39,832 nt of DNA, taken from positions 1-39,832 of the forward strand of contig JAUVKU010000004.1 in assembly GCA_030596105.1 (NCBI GenBank), read 5' to 3'. The notes beneath the pieces are model-generated. The model was not told the DNA's origin, did not search any database, and was given only the letters and a program-made list of their open reading frames with translations. A program made the translations under genes and the position numbers. Positions 7,338 to 16,662 of this stretch are shown here, one piece after another; within the stretch, counting starts at the first letter, position 1, and the number at the start of each line of letters is the position of its first letter. The stretch comes from a bacterium. Lineage in GTDB: Bacteria; Patescibacteriota; Minisyncoccia; Minisyncoccales; DAOVPY01.

Positions 7338-8867
7338 TTATTTCGCATATTCAATTACTCTATTCTCGCGAATAACATTCACCTTAATTTCGCCGGGATA
7401 CCTAAGTTCTTCTTGAATTCTTCCAGCAATATCCTTAGCTAATTTATGGCAACCAATATCATCAACCTCGCTTGGTCTAGCAAAAACCCTAATCTCACGA
7501 CCAGCCTGAATAGCATAGGTCTTTTCTACTCCTTTAAAAGAATTGGCAATAGCCTCTAATTCGCTAAGACGTTTAAGGTAATTCTCTAAATTATCTTTTC
7601 TCGCTCCTGGTCTTGCGCTAGAAATAGCATCAGCAGCCTGAACTAAAATAGCTTCAACTGTTTCTACTGGATATTCTTCGTGATGCGATTTCATAGCGTC
7701 AATAACTTCTTTTTCGCAACCGAATTTCTCTAAAATTTTTATTCCAATATCAACATGGGATCCTTCAATTTGATGATCAACGGCTTTTCCAATATCGTGA
7801 AGCAACCCAGCCTTTTTAGCTATTTTAGCATTCGCTCCTATTTCTAAAGCAAGCGCTTCAGCTAAAAATGCTACTTCCATTGAATGCAGAAGAACATTTT
7901 GACTATAACTAGTCCTAAATTTTAATCTGCCTAAAAGCTGGATAATCTTGGAATCAAGCCCAATTATTCCAATTTCATACGCAGCCGTCTCTCCTGCTGC
8001 TTTTATTTGAGAAACAATTTCTTCCTCAGTTTTAGCAACAATATCTTCAATCCTTCCCGGCTGTATTCTACCATCTTTTATTAGTTTTTCCAAAGAAATC
8101 TTAGCAATATACCTGCGTATAGGATCAAAGCCAGAAATTGTAACTGCTTCAGGAGTGTCGTCAACAATTATTTCTACACCTGTTAATTTTTCTAAAGTCC
8201 TAATGTTCCTTCCTTCTTTTCCAATAATTCTTCCTTTAATCTCATCGCTTGGCAAAGAAACAGTAGTAACCGTTAACTCTTGAGCTTGAGACACAGAGCA
8301 TTTTTGAATAGCCAAAGCAACCATTTCTTTAGCTTTATCATCAAATTTTTCCGCCCCTTCTCTCTCTAATTTTTTTATTTTTTCTAAAATTTCCGCTTCA
8401 TTTTCTTTTTCAACTACCGTCAAAAGCTCTTTCTTCGCTACTGACCTAGAAAGCCCAGATACTTGCTCTAACTTTTCATAAGACTCTTGTTTAAGCTTTT
8501 CTATTGATTCTTTTACCTTTTTTAATTCTTCAACTTTCGCACGAAATTCTTTTTCCTTATCTTCAAGAGTAGAAAATCTTGTATCTAATTGATCTTCCTT
8601 TTTTAATAAGAACTGCTCTTTTATCAAAGATTGGCTCCTTCTTTGATCTTCATCTTTTTTCGCCATCTCAACAATTTTTGAAGCCTTTTCTTTGGCTTCA
8701 GCTGAAAAAATCTCTATCTTTTTTTTAGTTTCAGCTATTTTTTTCTGAATTTTCTGTTCTATACTCCCAACTTGTTTTTTTGCTATAGATTGACGCGTAT
8801 AATAACCCATGACCGAACCAACGGATAGAGAAATAACGCCCGCCAAAAGCAAGACAAATGAACTCAT
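7338..8867 (-). CDS. rny: Ribonuclease Y
   Basis: This ~509-aa endoribonuclease starts mRNA decay at the membrane. The chosen start, MSSFVLLLAGVISL, puts the single N-terminal transmembrane helix at residues 3-24; a GTG at 8894 would add 9 residues. A long Lys/Glu-rich coiled coil follows (about residues 30-190), then a KH domain with GRIIGKEGRNIRTLEKLTG. The HD domain follows with LLHSMEVAFLAEALA and the metal-binding HDIGKAVD. The C-terminus ends in a conserved PGEIKVNVIRENRVIEYAK. Length and architecture are normal for the family. It reads toward the HU gene. Confidence 0.96.
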   Translation of the reverse strand: MSSFVLLLAGVISLSVGSVMGYYTRQSIAKKQVGSIEQKIQKKIAETKKKIEIFSAEAKEKASKIVEMAKKDEDQRRSQSLIKEQFLLKKEDQLDTRFSTLEDKEKEFRAKVEELKKVKESIEKLKQESYEKLEQVSGLSRSVAKKELLTVVEKENEAEILEKIKKLEREGAEKFDDKAKEMVALAIQKCSVSQAQELTVTTVSLPSDEIKGRIIGKEGRNIRTLEKLTGVEIIVDDTPEAVTISGFDPIRRYIAKISLEKLIKDGRIQPGRIEDIVAKTEEEIVSQIKAAGETAAYEIGIIGLDSKIIQLLGRLKFRTSYSQNVLLHSMEVAFLAEALALEIGANAKIAKKAGLLHDIGKAVDHQIEGSHVDIGIKILEKFGCEKEVIDAMKSHHEEYPVETVEAILVQAADAISSARPGARKDNLENYLKRLSELEAIANSFKGVEKTYAIQAGREIRVFARPSEVDDIGCHKLAKDIAGRIQEELRYPGEIKVNVIRENRVIEYAK

Positions 8868-9224
8868 ATTTTGAAATAAGAAGTTGATAATCACTCAACA
8901 TAAACCTAATATTTGTTAAAAAATTGCATTTAATCTGACATTCTATCCAAAAAAATAGATCTATTTTTTAACATTTTTATTCATCTAAATTAATTACAAA
9001 TTTATGATAAGGATACCAAAATCTAAAGTTATTTTACTAATTTGATAGCGTAAAATGATATTATTTCTATGATAAAAACATATTATCCTACCACTATTAA
9101 CCTATTTATAACAAATTTTGACGAAAAAGTAAAGCCCCAGACTATTATTAACATTAAAAACAAAAATTTGGTTTTTCAACAAAATTTTTTGCTTCTAAAA
9201 TCAGAAACACAAAACAATATAATG
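8868..9224. other. Intergenic stretch between clpP and rny
   Basis: About 350 bp of very AT-rich DNA with no gene I can support. The only clear structure is a perfect 20-bp palindrome at 8950-8969 (six A, TAGATCTA, six T), which could be a weak bidirectional terminator or a protein-binding site. A possible ORF on the plus strand from 9069 overlaps clpP antisense, has no family features and is not credited. Confidence 0.5.
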
Positions 9225-9806
9225 CTATTTTGTCTTAATTACCTCGTCAATTATCCCGTATTCTTTAGCTTCATCTGCCGACAAATAAAAATCGCGATCA
9301 GTGTCTTTCTCCACCCTTTCTATTGATTGCCCAGTATGTTTAGATAAAATTTTATTCAGTTTTTGTTTTATTTTTACAATTTGCTTAGCTGTAATCTCAA
9401 TTTCTATCGCCTCGCCAGACACGCCTCCTGCCACTTGATGAAGCATAACTTCAGCATTAGGCAAAGAAAATCGTTTTCCCTTTGCGCCAGCAGCTAATAT
9501 GGTAGCTCCCATTGAAGCGCCCAGCCCAATACAGACCGTAGAAACAGGGCATTTGACATACTGCATCGTATCATAAATCGCTAAACCAGATGTAACTGAG
9601 CCACCCGGAGTATTAATATAAAGCTGAATATCTTTCTTAGGGTCAACGCTTGCTAAAAATAACATTTGTGCTATCGCCGAATTTGCCATAATATCATTGA
9701 TAGGACCAACCAAAAAAACTATTCTTTCTTTTAATAAACGAGAATAAATATCAAATGCCCGCTCTCCATATTGAGTTTTTTCTATAACAGTTGGAATTAA
9801 ATTCAT
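9225..9806 (-). CDS. clpP: ATP-dependent Clp protease proteolytic subunit
   Basis: This 193-aa serine protease forms the proteolytic chamber of Clp complexes and degrades substrates delivered by ClpX or ClpC. The catalytic triad is visible: Ser98 in [14 protein letters not shown], His123 in MLHQVAGG and Asp172 in [20 protein letters not shown]. The N-terminal [19 protein letters not shown] and [20 protein letters not shown] are typical of the family. The motif after the catalytic His reads HQVAGG instead of the usual HQPxGG. No Clp ATPase gene lies in the window. An extended -10 promoter lies at 9871-9879. Confidence 0.97.
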   Translation of the reverse strand: MNLIPTVIEKTQYGERAFDIYSRLLKERIVFLVGPINDIMANSAIAQMLFLASVDPKKDIQLYINTPGGSVTSGLAIYDTMQYVKCPVSTVCIGLGASMGATILAAGAKGKRFSLPNAEVMLHQVAGGVSGEAIEIEITAKQIVKIKQKLNKILSKHTGQSIERVEKDTDRDFYLSADEAKEYGIIDEVIKTK

Positions 9807-9870
9807 ATTTTTATTATTATTGATTTTTTAAAAAAATTATGGTAAAGAAAGTAAGAAAGCACACAACAAC

Positions 9871-9879
9871 ATTATAGCA
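9871..9879 (-). promoter_or_regulatory. Extended -10 promoter of clpP
   Basis: The minus strand reads TGCTATAAT, an extended -10 (TGn plus a perfect TATAAT). No good -35 is present, which is acceptable for extended -10 promoters. Transcription would begin near 9864, about 58 nt before clpP. Confidence 0.5.
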
Positions 9880-9908
9880 TCTTTAAAAACAAGGAGGGGA
9901 AAAGAATA

Positions 9909-10550
9909 ATGAATAAATTGCTTAAATTTTATCTTGACGGATTTATGCTCACAATCCCGATAATAGTAGCTTTTTTTATATTTGCTAATATAAAACCAAT
10001 ATTTGATTCTGGACAAAATTTGCTAATTTTATTTATACCGCAGCAATATTTATTCCCTGGAAGCAGTTTTTTATTTATATTTGTCCTTACGCCTTTAATT
10101 CTAAAATGCGTTATAAGGGGAAAGATTAAAACTATTACGGGAAATATCGTAAACAAAATTCCCATACTTAATATCTTTTGGGGCAATAAAAAAATGCCTT
10201 CTGGTTTGGAAACAGCTATTCCTGTAGGAGTAAAATTTGGGGGTGGCATTCATTACGGATTTTTAATGGGAAAATCAATTATTCAAGACGACACTAATTT
10301 TATACAAAGCAAAACAATGTTTTCTGTATTTCTTCCATCTGTTCCAGTTATTCCAACAGGATGGCCACTTGATTTTGAACCTAAAAATGTGAGAGAAATA
10401 GAAATTGTGGGCAAAGAAGGCAGAACTCAAGCAAGATGGGCTATTATAAACAAAAGCATTAGTTTTGGACAATCTATAGGCAAAAAGGTCAGATTTAAAC
10501 ATTTAAAAAAATCTGACATAGAAAAAATGTCTATAATTCCCAAAAAATAG
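9909..10550 (+). CDS. DUF502-family membrane protein
   Basis: This 213-aa protein has two N-terminal transmembrane helices (about residues 8-28 and 50-70) and a cytoplasmic or periplasmic beta-rich remainder. The pattern agrees with DUF502: IVNKIPILNIFWG after the second helix, a central GIHYGFLMGKSI strand, and the signature SVFLPSVPVIPTGWPLDF followed by PKNVREIEI. The molecular function of the family is not established. An unusually strong Shine-Dalgarno sequence, AAGGAGG (9891-9897), fixes the ATG at 9909, in contrast to most genes here. It is transcribed alone, divergently from clpP, with a terminator right after. Confidence 0.75.
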   Translation: MNKLLKFYLDGFMLTIPIIVAFFIFANIKPIFDSGQNLLILFIPQQYLFPGSSFLFIFVLTPLILKCVIRGKIKTITGNIVNKIPILNIFWGNKKMPSGLETAIPVGVKFGGGIHYGFLMGKSIIQDDTNFIQSKTMFSVFLPSVPVIPTGWPLDFEPKNVREIEIVGKEGRTQARWAIINKSISFGQSIGKKVRFKHLKKSDIEKMSIIPKK

Positions 10551-10579
10551 AATTGGCTAGTAGCTTTTAAAAAATTTAC

Positions 10580-10610
10580 AAAGCGTTGATTTAAAACTCA
10601 ACGCTTTTTT
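10580..10610. terminator. Bidirectional terminator, DUF502 gene / nusA
   Basis: AAAGCGTTGA (10580-10589) pairs with TCAACGCTTT (10598-10607), followed by T residues on the plus strand. Preceding A residues give a T run in the opposite direction. The hairpin sits between convergent genes. Confidence 0.85.
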
Positions 10611-10619
10611 GTTTAAAAA

Positions 10620-12026
10620 TTATTTAGATTTCTTAACAGCAACTTTCTTATCCGCTTTGCCTGTCTTTGGCTTCTTTGGCTTCTTTGCTGTCTTTGCTGT
10701 CTTTGGCTTCTTTGCTGTCTTTAGCTTCTTGGTTGTTTTCTCCTTATCAACTACTTTAGTGGGGGACTTTTTCTCTTTTTTCTCAGCTTTTGCTTTTTTC
10801 TTTTTTTCTTCTTCTTCTTCAATTCTTTCTGCGCTTCTTATATCAATTTTCCAACCAGTAAGCTTTGCCGACAAACGAACATTCTGCCCATCTTTTCCGA
10901 TAGCAAGAGAGAGTTGATCCTCGGGAATAATCGCCACGGCTTTATTTTTTGGTTCAATTCGGACTTCAATTATTTTAGCCGGAGCCAAACTATTTGCAAT
11001 ATATTCTTCTGGATCTTCTGACCACTCAATAATATCAACTTTTTCTCCGCCCAATTCTAAAATTACTGCTCCAACCCTAGTGCCTCTCTGTCCAACCATA
11101 GAACCAACTGGATCAACGCCCTCAACATCTGAAGTAACAGCTACCTTTGAACGCGAACCAGCCTCTCTTGCGATTGATTTAATAACAACTGTCCCATTGG
11201 CAACTTCCGGAACCTCTAATTCAAAAAGTTTAGAAATTATTTTAGGATAAGCGCGAGATAAAAAAATAGCGGGACCCCTTGAACCTTCTTCTATCTTTAC
11301 AACATAAACTTTGAGTCGCTGTCCAGGTTGATAAAACTCTCCTCTAACCTGCTCTTCTTTAGATAGAACGCCAAGAGTCTTGCCAATATCTAAAAAAACC
11401 GTACCAGCTTCAATACGCTGAACCACTCCAGAAATTATTTCACCTTCTTTTGATTTATATTCTTCATAAATTGTTTCTCTTTCGGCCTCCCTAATTCTTT
11501 GCATTATTACCTGCTTAGCGGTCTGTGCCGCAATCCTACCATATTCTTCTTTTGTTTCTAGTGGTATTTCAAGCTCTTCCTCAATCTTAATTTTAGAATC
11601 TTCTTTCTTTGCGTCTTCAATCATAATGTGCTTTTCAGGATTAAATCTAAACTTTTTTTCTTTTTCCTCTTCATCAGCGCTTGTTCCACTTTGATAAGAC
11701 AAATTTTCCGTAATCTTTGCAGAAGACGGTTTAATTTTATCATTTTCTATAGCTTTATCCGCTCTAGACGCAATTTCATCTTTTAAGGCTTCTAATTCTT
11801 CTTCAGAATAAATCATCGAGCTATCAATCACCAATTTTACTTGCCAAAATTTAACATTTCCTGTTTTTGGATCAATCTTCGCCTTAATTTTTTGCCCTTT
11901 TAGACCATATTCTTTTTTATAAGCTGCCGCGATCGCAAGTTCAATAGTATCAATAATCTTTTCAGCAGATATTCCTTTTTCTTCAGCGATTTGACTTATA
12001 GCTGAAGTAAAAACTTTTATATCCAT
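10620..12026 (-). CDS. nusA: Transcription termination/antitermination factor NusA
   Basis: This 468-aa protein binds RNA polymerase and nascent RNA to modulate pausing and termination. In order: an N-terminal RNAP-binding domain (ISQIAEEKGISAEKIIDTIE), interrupted at about residues 75-150 by an acidic, charged insertion; an S1 domain (EGEIISGVVQRIEAGTVFLDIG); KH1 (REAGSRSKVAVTSD with GACVG-type GQRGTRVGAVILELGGEKVDII); and KH2 (LAIGKDGQNVRLSAKLTGWKIDI). After about residue 405 comes a Lys-rich tail of KTAKKPK-type repeats, encoded by imperfect DNA repeats at about 10640-10735. The tail is probably disordered and RNA- or DNA-binding (inference). It is 37 nt downstream of rpsA and likely cotranscribed. 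Confidence 0.96.
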   Translation of the reverse strand: MDIKVFTSAISQIAEEKGISAEKIIDTIELAIAAAYKKEYGLKGQKIKAKIDPKTGNVKFWQVKLVIDSSMIYSEEELEALKDEIASRADKAIENDKIKPSSAKITENLSYQSGTSADEEEKEKKFRFNPEKHIMIEDAKKEDSKIKIEEELEIPLETKEEYGRIAAQTAKQVIMQRIREAERETIYEEYKSKEGEIISGVVQRIEAGTVFLDIGKTLGVLSKEEQVRGEFYQPGQRLKVYVVKIEEGSRGPAIFLSRAYPKIISKLFELEVPEVANGTVVIKSIAREAGSRSKVAVTSDVEGVDPVGSMVGQRGTRVGAVILELGGEKVDIIEWSEDPEEYIANSLAPAKIIEVRIEPKNKAVAIIPEDQLSLAIGKDGQNVRLSAKLTGWKIDIRSAERIEEEEEKKKKAKAEKKEKKSPTKVVDKEKTTKKLKTAKKPKTAKTAKKPKKPKTGKADKKVAVKKSK

Positions 12027-12063
12027 AATAGACTTCTTTTAACTTATTATTTTAATTTTAAAA

Positions 12064-13245
12064 TTATTTCGCGGCAACCTTCAATGCTATTTTATGGTAT
12101 TCCTGATCAACCTGTAAAATTTCGAAATCGTATTCCTTTCCAATTTCTAAACTTTTTTTCATTTTTGCTTCATCTCCAAATTCCGAAATATGCACCAACG
12201 CTTGAATTTGAGGCGCAACTTCAATAAATACACCGAACAGATTAAACTTTGTTACCTTTGCTTTTATTATATCACCTTTTTTATATTTTTTCTCAATACC
12301 TTCCCATGGATTTTTTTTCAAAGCTTTTAACGACAAAGAAATTCTGTTATTTGCCACTTCAATAATTTTTGCCTTTACCTTATCTCCAACTTTTACAATT
12401 TTAGATGCATTATCAATTAACTGCCAATCTAATTCAGAAATATGAATAAGCCCTTCCAAAACAATTTTAGCGTCACTACTCTCATCCTCTAATACATCTG
12501 TTTCCTTCTCAACTTCATCTAACGAATCTACTACTTTTTCTATCAAATTATTACTGCCAACTACTTTATTTTCGTCTGGCAATAAAAATTTAATAAAAGC
12601 TCCAAAATCAACAACTCCAGTAATCTCTCCGTCAACTACCATTCCGACTTTAAGATCCTTAAAGGCTTTTTTGAGAACAGAAAACTTCAAAGCCTTCTCA
12701 GACAAAATAAGTTTTTCTTCTTCACGATCAATATCCAATATTTTAACTTTTAATTTCTCTCCTATAAACTTTTGAAGTTCTTTGGTGATTTTAAATTTAT
12801 CTCCCTCTTCCACTCTCGGATAATGCTCAAATGAAAGCTGTGAAACAGGCAAAAAAGCAAGGACATCAAATGCCTTTCCTAAAAGCCCTCCTTTATTTGC
12901 GCCTAAAATTTTCACCTCAATAGCTTCATCGTTATCCTTTTTTTCTTGAAGCGTTTTCCACGCAAGCTCTTGACTTGCCTGTTTTAAAGAAAGCTCTATG
13001 TAGCCATCTTCATTATCTAATTCCGTAACCTTAGCAAAAACCTCACTTCCAAGAACCAAATCCTTTAAAATAGTTTTGGCTTCATAAAATTCTCTGCCAT
13101 AAATTATTCCAGTTCCTATGGCTCCTAAATCAATGTATATAGCTGATCTTTTTATTCCAACAACTTTACCATTGACGACTTCGCCTATTTTTGGCAAAAC
13201 CAATATATTGTTTTGTTTTGTAATTATTTTTTCCATAACAATCAT
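12064..13245 (-). CDS. rpsA: Ribosomal protein bS1 homologue, four S1 domains
   Basis: This 393-aa protein consists of four S1 RNA-binding domains, fewer than the six of E. coli S1: GEVVNGKVVGIKRSAIYIDL; a divergent second domain around AIEVKILGANKGGLLGKAF; GMVVDGEITGVVDFGAFIKF, with an acidic insertion of about 35 residues before GLIHISELDW; and GDIIKAKVTKFNLFGVFIEV with ALVHISEFG. S1 helps the 30S subunit bind mRNA, which may matter here because few genes carry Shine-Dalgarno sequences. A start three codons later (MEKIITK) is possible. It heads the rpsA-nusA unit and diverges from the gene at 13363 with a shared promoter region. Confidence 0.9.
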   Translation of the reverse strand: MIVMEKIITKQNNILVLPKIGEVVNGKVVGIKRSAIYIDLGAIGTGIIYGREFYEAKTILKDLVLGSEVFAKVTELDNEDGYIELSLKQASQELAWKTLQEKKDNDEAIEVKILGANKGGLLGKAFDVLAFLPVSQLSFEHYPRVEEGDKFKITKELQKFIGEKLKVKILDIDREEEKLILSEKALKFSVLKKAFKDLKVGMVVDGEITGVVDFGAFIKFLLPDENKVVGSNNLIEKVVDSLDEVEKETDVLEDESSDAKIVLEGLIHISELDWQLIDNASKIVKVGDKVKAKIIEVANNRISLSLKALKKNPWEGIEKKYKKGDIIKAKVTKFNLFGVFIEVAPQIQALVHISEFGDEAKMKKSLEIGKEYDFEILQVDQEYHKIALKVAAK

Positions 13246-13282
13246 AATCTATCATAAATTTTACTTTTTAGCAAATTAACTA

Positions 13283-13331
13283 TCTATAATTAACTATCTA
13301 TATTGGACAAGAAAATATTTTGTGATAAAAT
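13283..13331. promoter_or_regulatory. Divergent promoters between rpsA and the gyrA unit
   Basis: On the plus strand -35 TTGGAC (13303-13308) and -10 TAAAAT (13326-13331) are 17 nt apart. On the minus strand -35 TTGTCC (13305-13310) and -10 TATAGA (13283-13288) are 16 nt apart. The two -35 boxes overlap in TTGGACAA. A tandem repeat of TAACTATCTATA lies just to the rpsA side (about 13277-13303). Confidence 0.55.
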
Positions 13332-13362
13332 GAAAATAGAAAAATAATAAACTTAAACTATT

Positions 13363-13998
13363 ATGCATATTACTTGGTACGGACAATCATTCTTTAAAAT
13401 TATAACGCAAAATAAAAAAGACGGCTTAACCAGTATTGTAATTGATCCGTTTAGCAAAACATTGGGCTTACGAATTCCAAAAACGGAAGCGAGTATTTTA
13501 TTGATTACTGATCAAAACAAAAAAGAAATTGACGCTAAATCTATAGACGGAACTCCCTTTTTAATTGATGAGCCTGGAGAATACGACATAAAACAAATTT
13601 TTGTTAACGGTATTCCAGCTAAAGACAAGAACGAAAAAAAAATCACGATTTATACAATTGAAGCCGAAGGTATTAAATTGTGCCATTTGGGCAAATTGGG
13701 CAAAACAGAAATAACCGAAGACCAACTCGAAAAAATAGGGGATGCGGACATTTTAATTATTCCTATTGGAGGGAATCAAACAATTAACAGTTCTGGGGCT
13801 GCAAAAATCATAAAACAAATTGAACCAAGAATAGTTATCCCAATGGTTTACCAAATTCCAAAATTAAAAGAAAAATTAGAAACAATAGATGAGTTCTTAA
13901 AAACAATGGGAATGAAATCAATTGAAGCTCAAAATAAACTTACAATAAAGAAAAAAGACATGCCTAATGAGATGGAAATAATTAGGCTTGTTGCTTAA
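13363..13998 (+). CDS. Degenerate metallo-beta-lactamase-fold protein
   Basis: This 211-aa protein resembles the UPF0173-type metallo-beta-lactamase hydrolases: N-terminal [18 protein letters not shown], a later [25 protein letters not shown] and PRIVIPMVY. However, the HxHxDH zinc-binding motif is missing; the equivalent strand reads [14 protein letters not shown]. The usual His of the PMHY motif is Val here. Only the His of LCHLG is kept. It is therefore unlikely to be a normal zinc hydrolase and may be a structural or binding derivative (inference). It is followed closely by gyrA, 4 nt from stop to ATG, and shares its promoter. Confidence 0.72.
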   Translation: MHITWYGQSFFKIITQNKKDGLTSIVIDPFSKTLGLRIPKTEASILLITDQNKKEIDAKSIDGTPFLIDEPGEYDIKQIFVNGIPAKDKNEKKITIYTIEAEGIKLCHLGKLGKTEITEDQLEKIGDADILIIPIGGNQTINSSGAAKIIKQIEPRIVIPMVYQIPKLKEKLETIDEFLKTMGMKSIEAQNKLTIKKKDMPNEMEIIRLVA

Positions 13999-14002
13999 TA
14001 AT

Positions 14003-16483
14003 ATGGCAAAAATAAAAGAAGAAAAACCAGACCAAGCAGAAATTGGCTACATTAAGCCGAGAGAAATAACCGAAGAGATGAAAGAATCATACATAGCGTA
14101 TGCGATGTCTGTTATTATTACTCGTGCGCTTCCTGATGTGCGAGACGGATTAAAACCAGTCCATCGTCGTATTCTATATACAATGAACGAGGACGGATTA
14201 ACGCATGCTGCAAGATTTAGAAAATCTGCCACAGTTGTTGGTTCTTGTTTGGGTAGATACCACCCACATGGAGATATTGCGGTATATGATTCATTGGTAA
14301 GAATGGCTCAAGATTTTTCCTTACGATACCCGCTAATTAATGGTCAAGGAAATTTTGGTTCAATTGACGGAGACCCTGCCGCCGCAATGAGATATTCTGA
14401 ATGTAAAATGACAAAAATAGGAGAAGAAATGCTTAAAGACATTGGAAGAGATACTGTTAACTTTACGGAAAATTATGACAAAACAAGAAAAGAACCAAGT
14501 ATCTTGCCGTCTCCATTACCGCAACTTTTACTAAATGGCTCTTTGGGAATTGCTGTTGGTATGGCAACTAACATCCCTCCGCACAATTTATCTGAAATTT
14601 GCAATGCAACAGTCCATTTAATTGACAACCCAAAAGCAACAACAGAAGACCTTTTTAAATTTGTCAAAGGTCCTGATTTTCCAACGGGTGGTTCTATTTT
14701 TAACAAAAAAGACATAATAACAGCTTACTCTACGGGAAGGGGCCCAATTGTTGTCCGTGGCAAAACAGAAGTTACCGAAACAAAACTCGGCAAACAACAA
14801 ATTTTAATTACTGAAATTCCTTATCAAGTGCAAAAATCCTCTTTAGTAACACAATTTGCAAAATTAGTCCAAGACAAAAAAATAACAGGAATTAAAGACA
14901 TTAGAGACGAATCAGACAAAGACGGAATGAGAATCGCTATTGACCTTCAAAAAGACGCTTTTCCACAAAAAATATTAAACAGACTATATAAATTCTCTGA
15001 CCTTCAAAAAACTTTCCATCTTAATGTGCTTGCTTTAGTAGATGGCATACAACCACGCGTTTTAGCATTAAATGAAATTCTAAATTATTTCCTTGAACAT
15101 AGAAAAGAAGTTATTTATAGAAGAACAAAATATACTTTAAAAAAAAATGAAGAAAGAGCTCATATTTTAGAAGGACTAGACAAATGCCTATCAAAAATTG
15201 ACGCTGTAATAAAAACGATTAAAGAATCAATGAATAGGGAAGACGCTATGAATAACTTAATGAAAAAATTTAAGCTCACCCAGATTCAAGCCACCGCCAT
15301 TTTAGAAACAAAACTTTCAGCTTTAGCTAAAATGGAAAGAGAAAAGATCGAACAAGAACTTAAGGAGATTTTAAAAAGAATAAAAGAACTTGAAGCGATA
15401 TTAAAAAGTCCGCAAAAAATAAAAGACATAATTAAAAAAGAACTGAACGACTTAAAAGAAAAATTTGGAGACGAAAGAAGAACTAAAGTTAATGTCCAAA
15501 AAATTGGGGAAATTTCAGAAGAAGACTTAATCCCTCAAGAAGAAACTATTATTACCTTAACTCAAGGGGGATATATTAAAAGATTAAATCCAGATACCTA
15601 TAAAAAACAAAAACGGGGGGGCAAAGGAATCTTGGGAATGAAAACCGTGTCCGAAGATATTGTTGAACATTTTGTTCCAGCTAATACACACGACAATCTT
15701 TTATTCTTTACTGACTCGGGTAAAGTTTTTCAAGTGCCCGTTTATGAGATACCAGAAGCAAGCCGTATAGCAAAGGGTAGGGGACTTCTTAACTTCTTAG
15801 AAATTTCTTCTGAAGAAAAAGTTTTATCTTTAATACCCCTTAAACGGGAGAAAAAAGACCTTGGGGAAAAATATTTGGTAATGGCAACGAAGAATGGTAT
15901 AATAAAGAAAACAGCGCTAAGCGAATATAAAAATGTAAGAAAAAGCGGACTAATTGCTATCAATCTCAAAAAGGGAGATTCGCTTAAAGATGTTGAAATT
16001 TCTGAAGGTGATGACGAAATAATCTTAGCGACCAAAAAAGGTCAGTCAATAAGATTCAAAGAAAAAGACCTTAGACCAATGGGACGCACAACTGCTGGAA
16101 ATATTGGAATACGCCTGAAAAAAAACGACGAGATGATAGGAATGGGCATTATAAAAACTAAAGATTTAAAAGAAGGGAAAGAAAATTATCTTTTAATAAT
16201 CACCGAAAACGGATACGGAAAAAGAAGCGCGCTAAAAGAATACAGAATCCAAAGCAGAGGAGGAAGTGGAATAAAAACAGCTAACATTACACCAAAAACA
16301 GGAGAGTTGCTATCATCAAATATTGTTGGAATAGAAGAAGAAGATTTAATCGTCATTTCCAGGAAAGGACAAGTGATAAGAATAAAAATAGATTCTATTT
16401 CAAAATTAGGACGCGCTACGCAAGGAGTTAGGGTTATGCGACTTGGCGAAAAAGACAAGGTGGCATCTATTGCGTGTGTATAA
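14003..16483 (+). CDS. gyrA: DNA gyrase subunit A
   Basis: This ~826-aa type II topoisomerase subunit introduces negative supercoils with GyrB. The start chosen is the ATG of [11 protein letters not shown]; an upstream TTG at 13988 overlaps the previous gene. The breakage-reunion domain contains the catalytic Tyr131 in AAAMRYSE (Tyr122 in E. coli). Coiled-coil and C-gate regions follow (residues ~330-490). The C-terminal beta-pinwheel carries a GyrA-box variant QKRGGKG, supporting gyrase over topoisomerase IV. The quinolone-determining region reads [11 protein letters not shown], with Ile92 at the position of E. coli Ser83 and Asp96 (Asp87) retained. gyrB is not in the window. Confidence 0.96.
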   Translation: MAKIKEEKPDQAEIGYIKPREITEEMKESYIAYAMSVIITRALPDVRDGLKPVHRRILYTMNEDGLTHAARFRKSATVVGSCLGRYHPHGDIAVYDSLVRMAQDFSLRYPLINGQGNFGSIDGDPAAAMRYSECKMTKIGEEMLKDIGRDTVNFTENYDKTRKEPSILPSPLPQLLLNGSLGIAVGMATNIPPHNLSEICNATVHLIDNPKATTEDLFKFVKGPDFPTGGSIFNKKDIITAYSTGRGPIVVRGKTEVTETKLGKQQILITEIPYQVQKSSLVTQFAKLVQDKKITGIKDIRDESDKDGMRIAIDLQKDAFPQKILNRLYKFSDLQKTFHLNVLALVDGIQPRVLALNEILNYFLEHRKEVIYRRTKYTLKKNEERAHILEGLDKCLSKIDAVIKTIKESMNREDAMNNLMKKFKLTQIQATAILETKLSALAKMEREKIEQELKEILKRIKELEAILKSPQKIKDIIKKELNDLKEKFGDERRTKVNVQKIGEISEEDLIPQEETIITLTQGGYIKRLNPDTYKKQKRGGKGILGMKTVSEDIVEHFVPANTHDNLLFFTDSGKVFQVPVYEIPEASRIAKGRGLLNFLEISSEEKVLSLIPLKREKKDLGEKYLVMATKNGIIKKTALSEYKNVRKSGLIAINLKKGDSLKDVEISEGDDEIILATKKGQSIRFKEKDLRPMGRTTAGNIGIRLKKNDEMIGMGIIKTKDLKEGKENYLLIITENGYGKRSALKEYRIQSRGGSGIKTANITPKTGELLSSNIVGIEEEDLIVISRKGQVIRIKIDSISKLGRATQGVRVMRLGEKDKVASIACV

Positions 16484-16493
16484 TTGAATTTGC

Positions 16494-16630
16494 TTGACAT
16501 CCTTAATGGTTATATTTTATCGCTCAGCAAGTAAAAATTTTTAATAAAAATCATCCCGCCCACCACCCCTCGCCTATGGCGGAGCTCACATAGTAATGTG
16601 GCTCATATTAAAAATTTTTACTTGCTAAGC
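16494..16630 (+). ncRNA. Candidate structured RNA or MITE-like element after gyrA
   Basis: The gap between gyrA and the methyltransferase holds 24-nt arms at 16522-16545 and 16607-16630 that pair with one mismatch (core AGCAAGTAAAAATTTTTAAT). The enclosed 61 nt contain two more hairpins: CGCC/GGCG (16571-16581) and GAGC-CACAT/ATGTG-GCTC (16582-16604), so the whole can fold as a three-way junction. A TTGACA at 16494-16499 precedes it, but the -10 is weak (TTTTAT at 16515). The interior is much more GC-rich than the neighbourhood. It may be a small RNA, a processing site or a miniature inverted-repeat element; I cannot decide. Confidence 0.45.
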
Positions 16631-16662
16631 TCTACCAGTTTTTATTTCATAAATAAAATATT

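Noticed and set aside
9069..9326. Open frame on the plus strand between rny and clpP
   Set aside because: It overlaps clpP antisense, has low-complexity Ile/Asn/Phe composition and no family features.
10640..10735. Short DNA repeats in nusA as a CRISPR-like or tandem array
   Set aside because: The period is short and in frame, encoding KTAKKPK-type repeats of the NusA tail; there are no spacers.
10609..10917. Phe-rich open frame antisense to the nusA tail
   Set aside because: It is the reverse reading of the Lys-rich NusA repeats and has no independent support.
13988..14002. TTG start for gyrA overlapping the preceding gene
   Set aside because: The ATG at 14003 follows the upstream stop closely and needs no overlap; GyrA N-termini vary, so TTG adds nothing.
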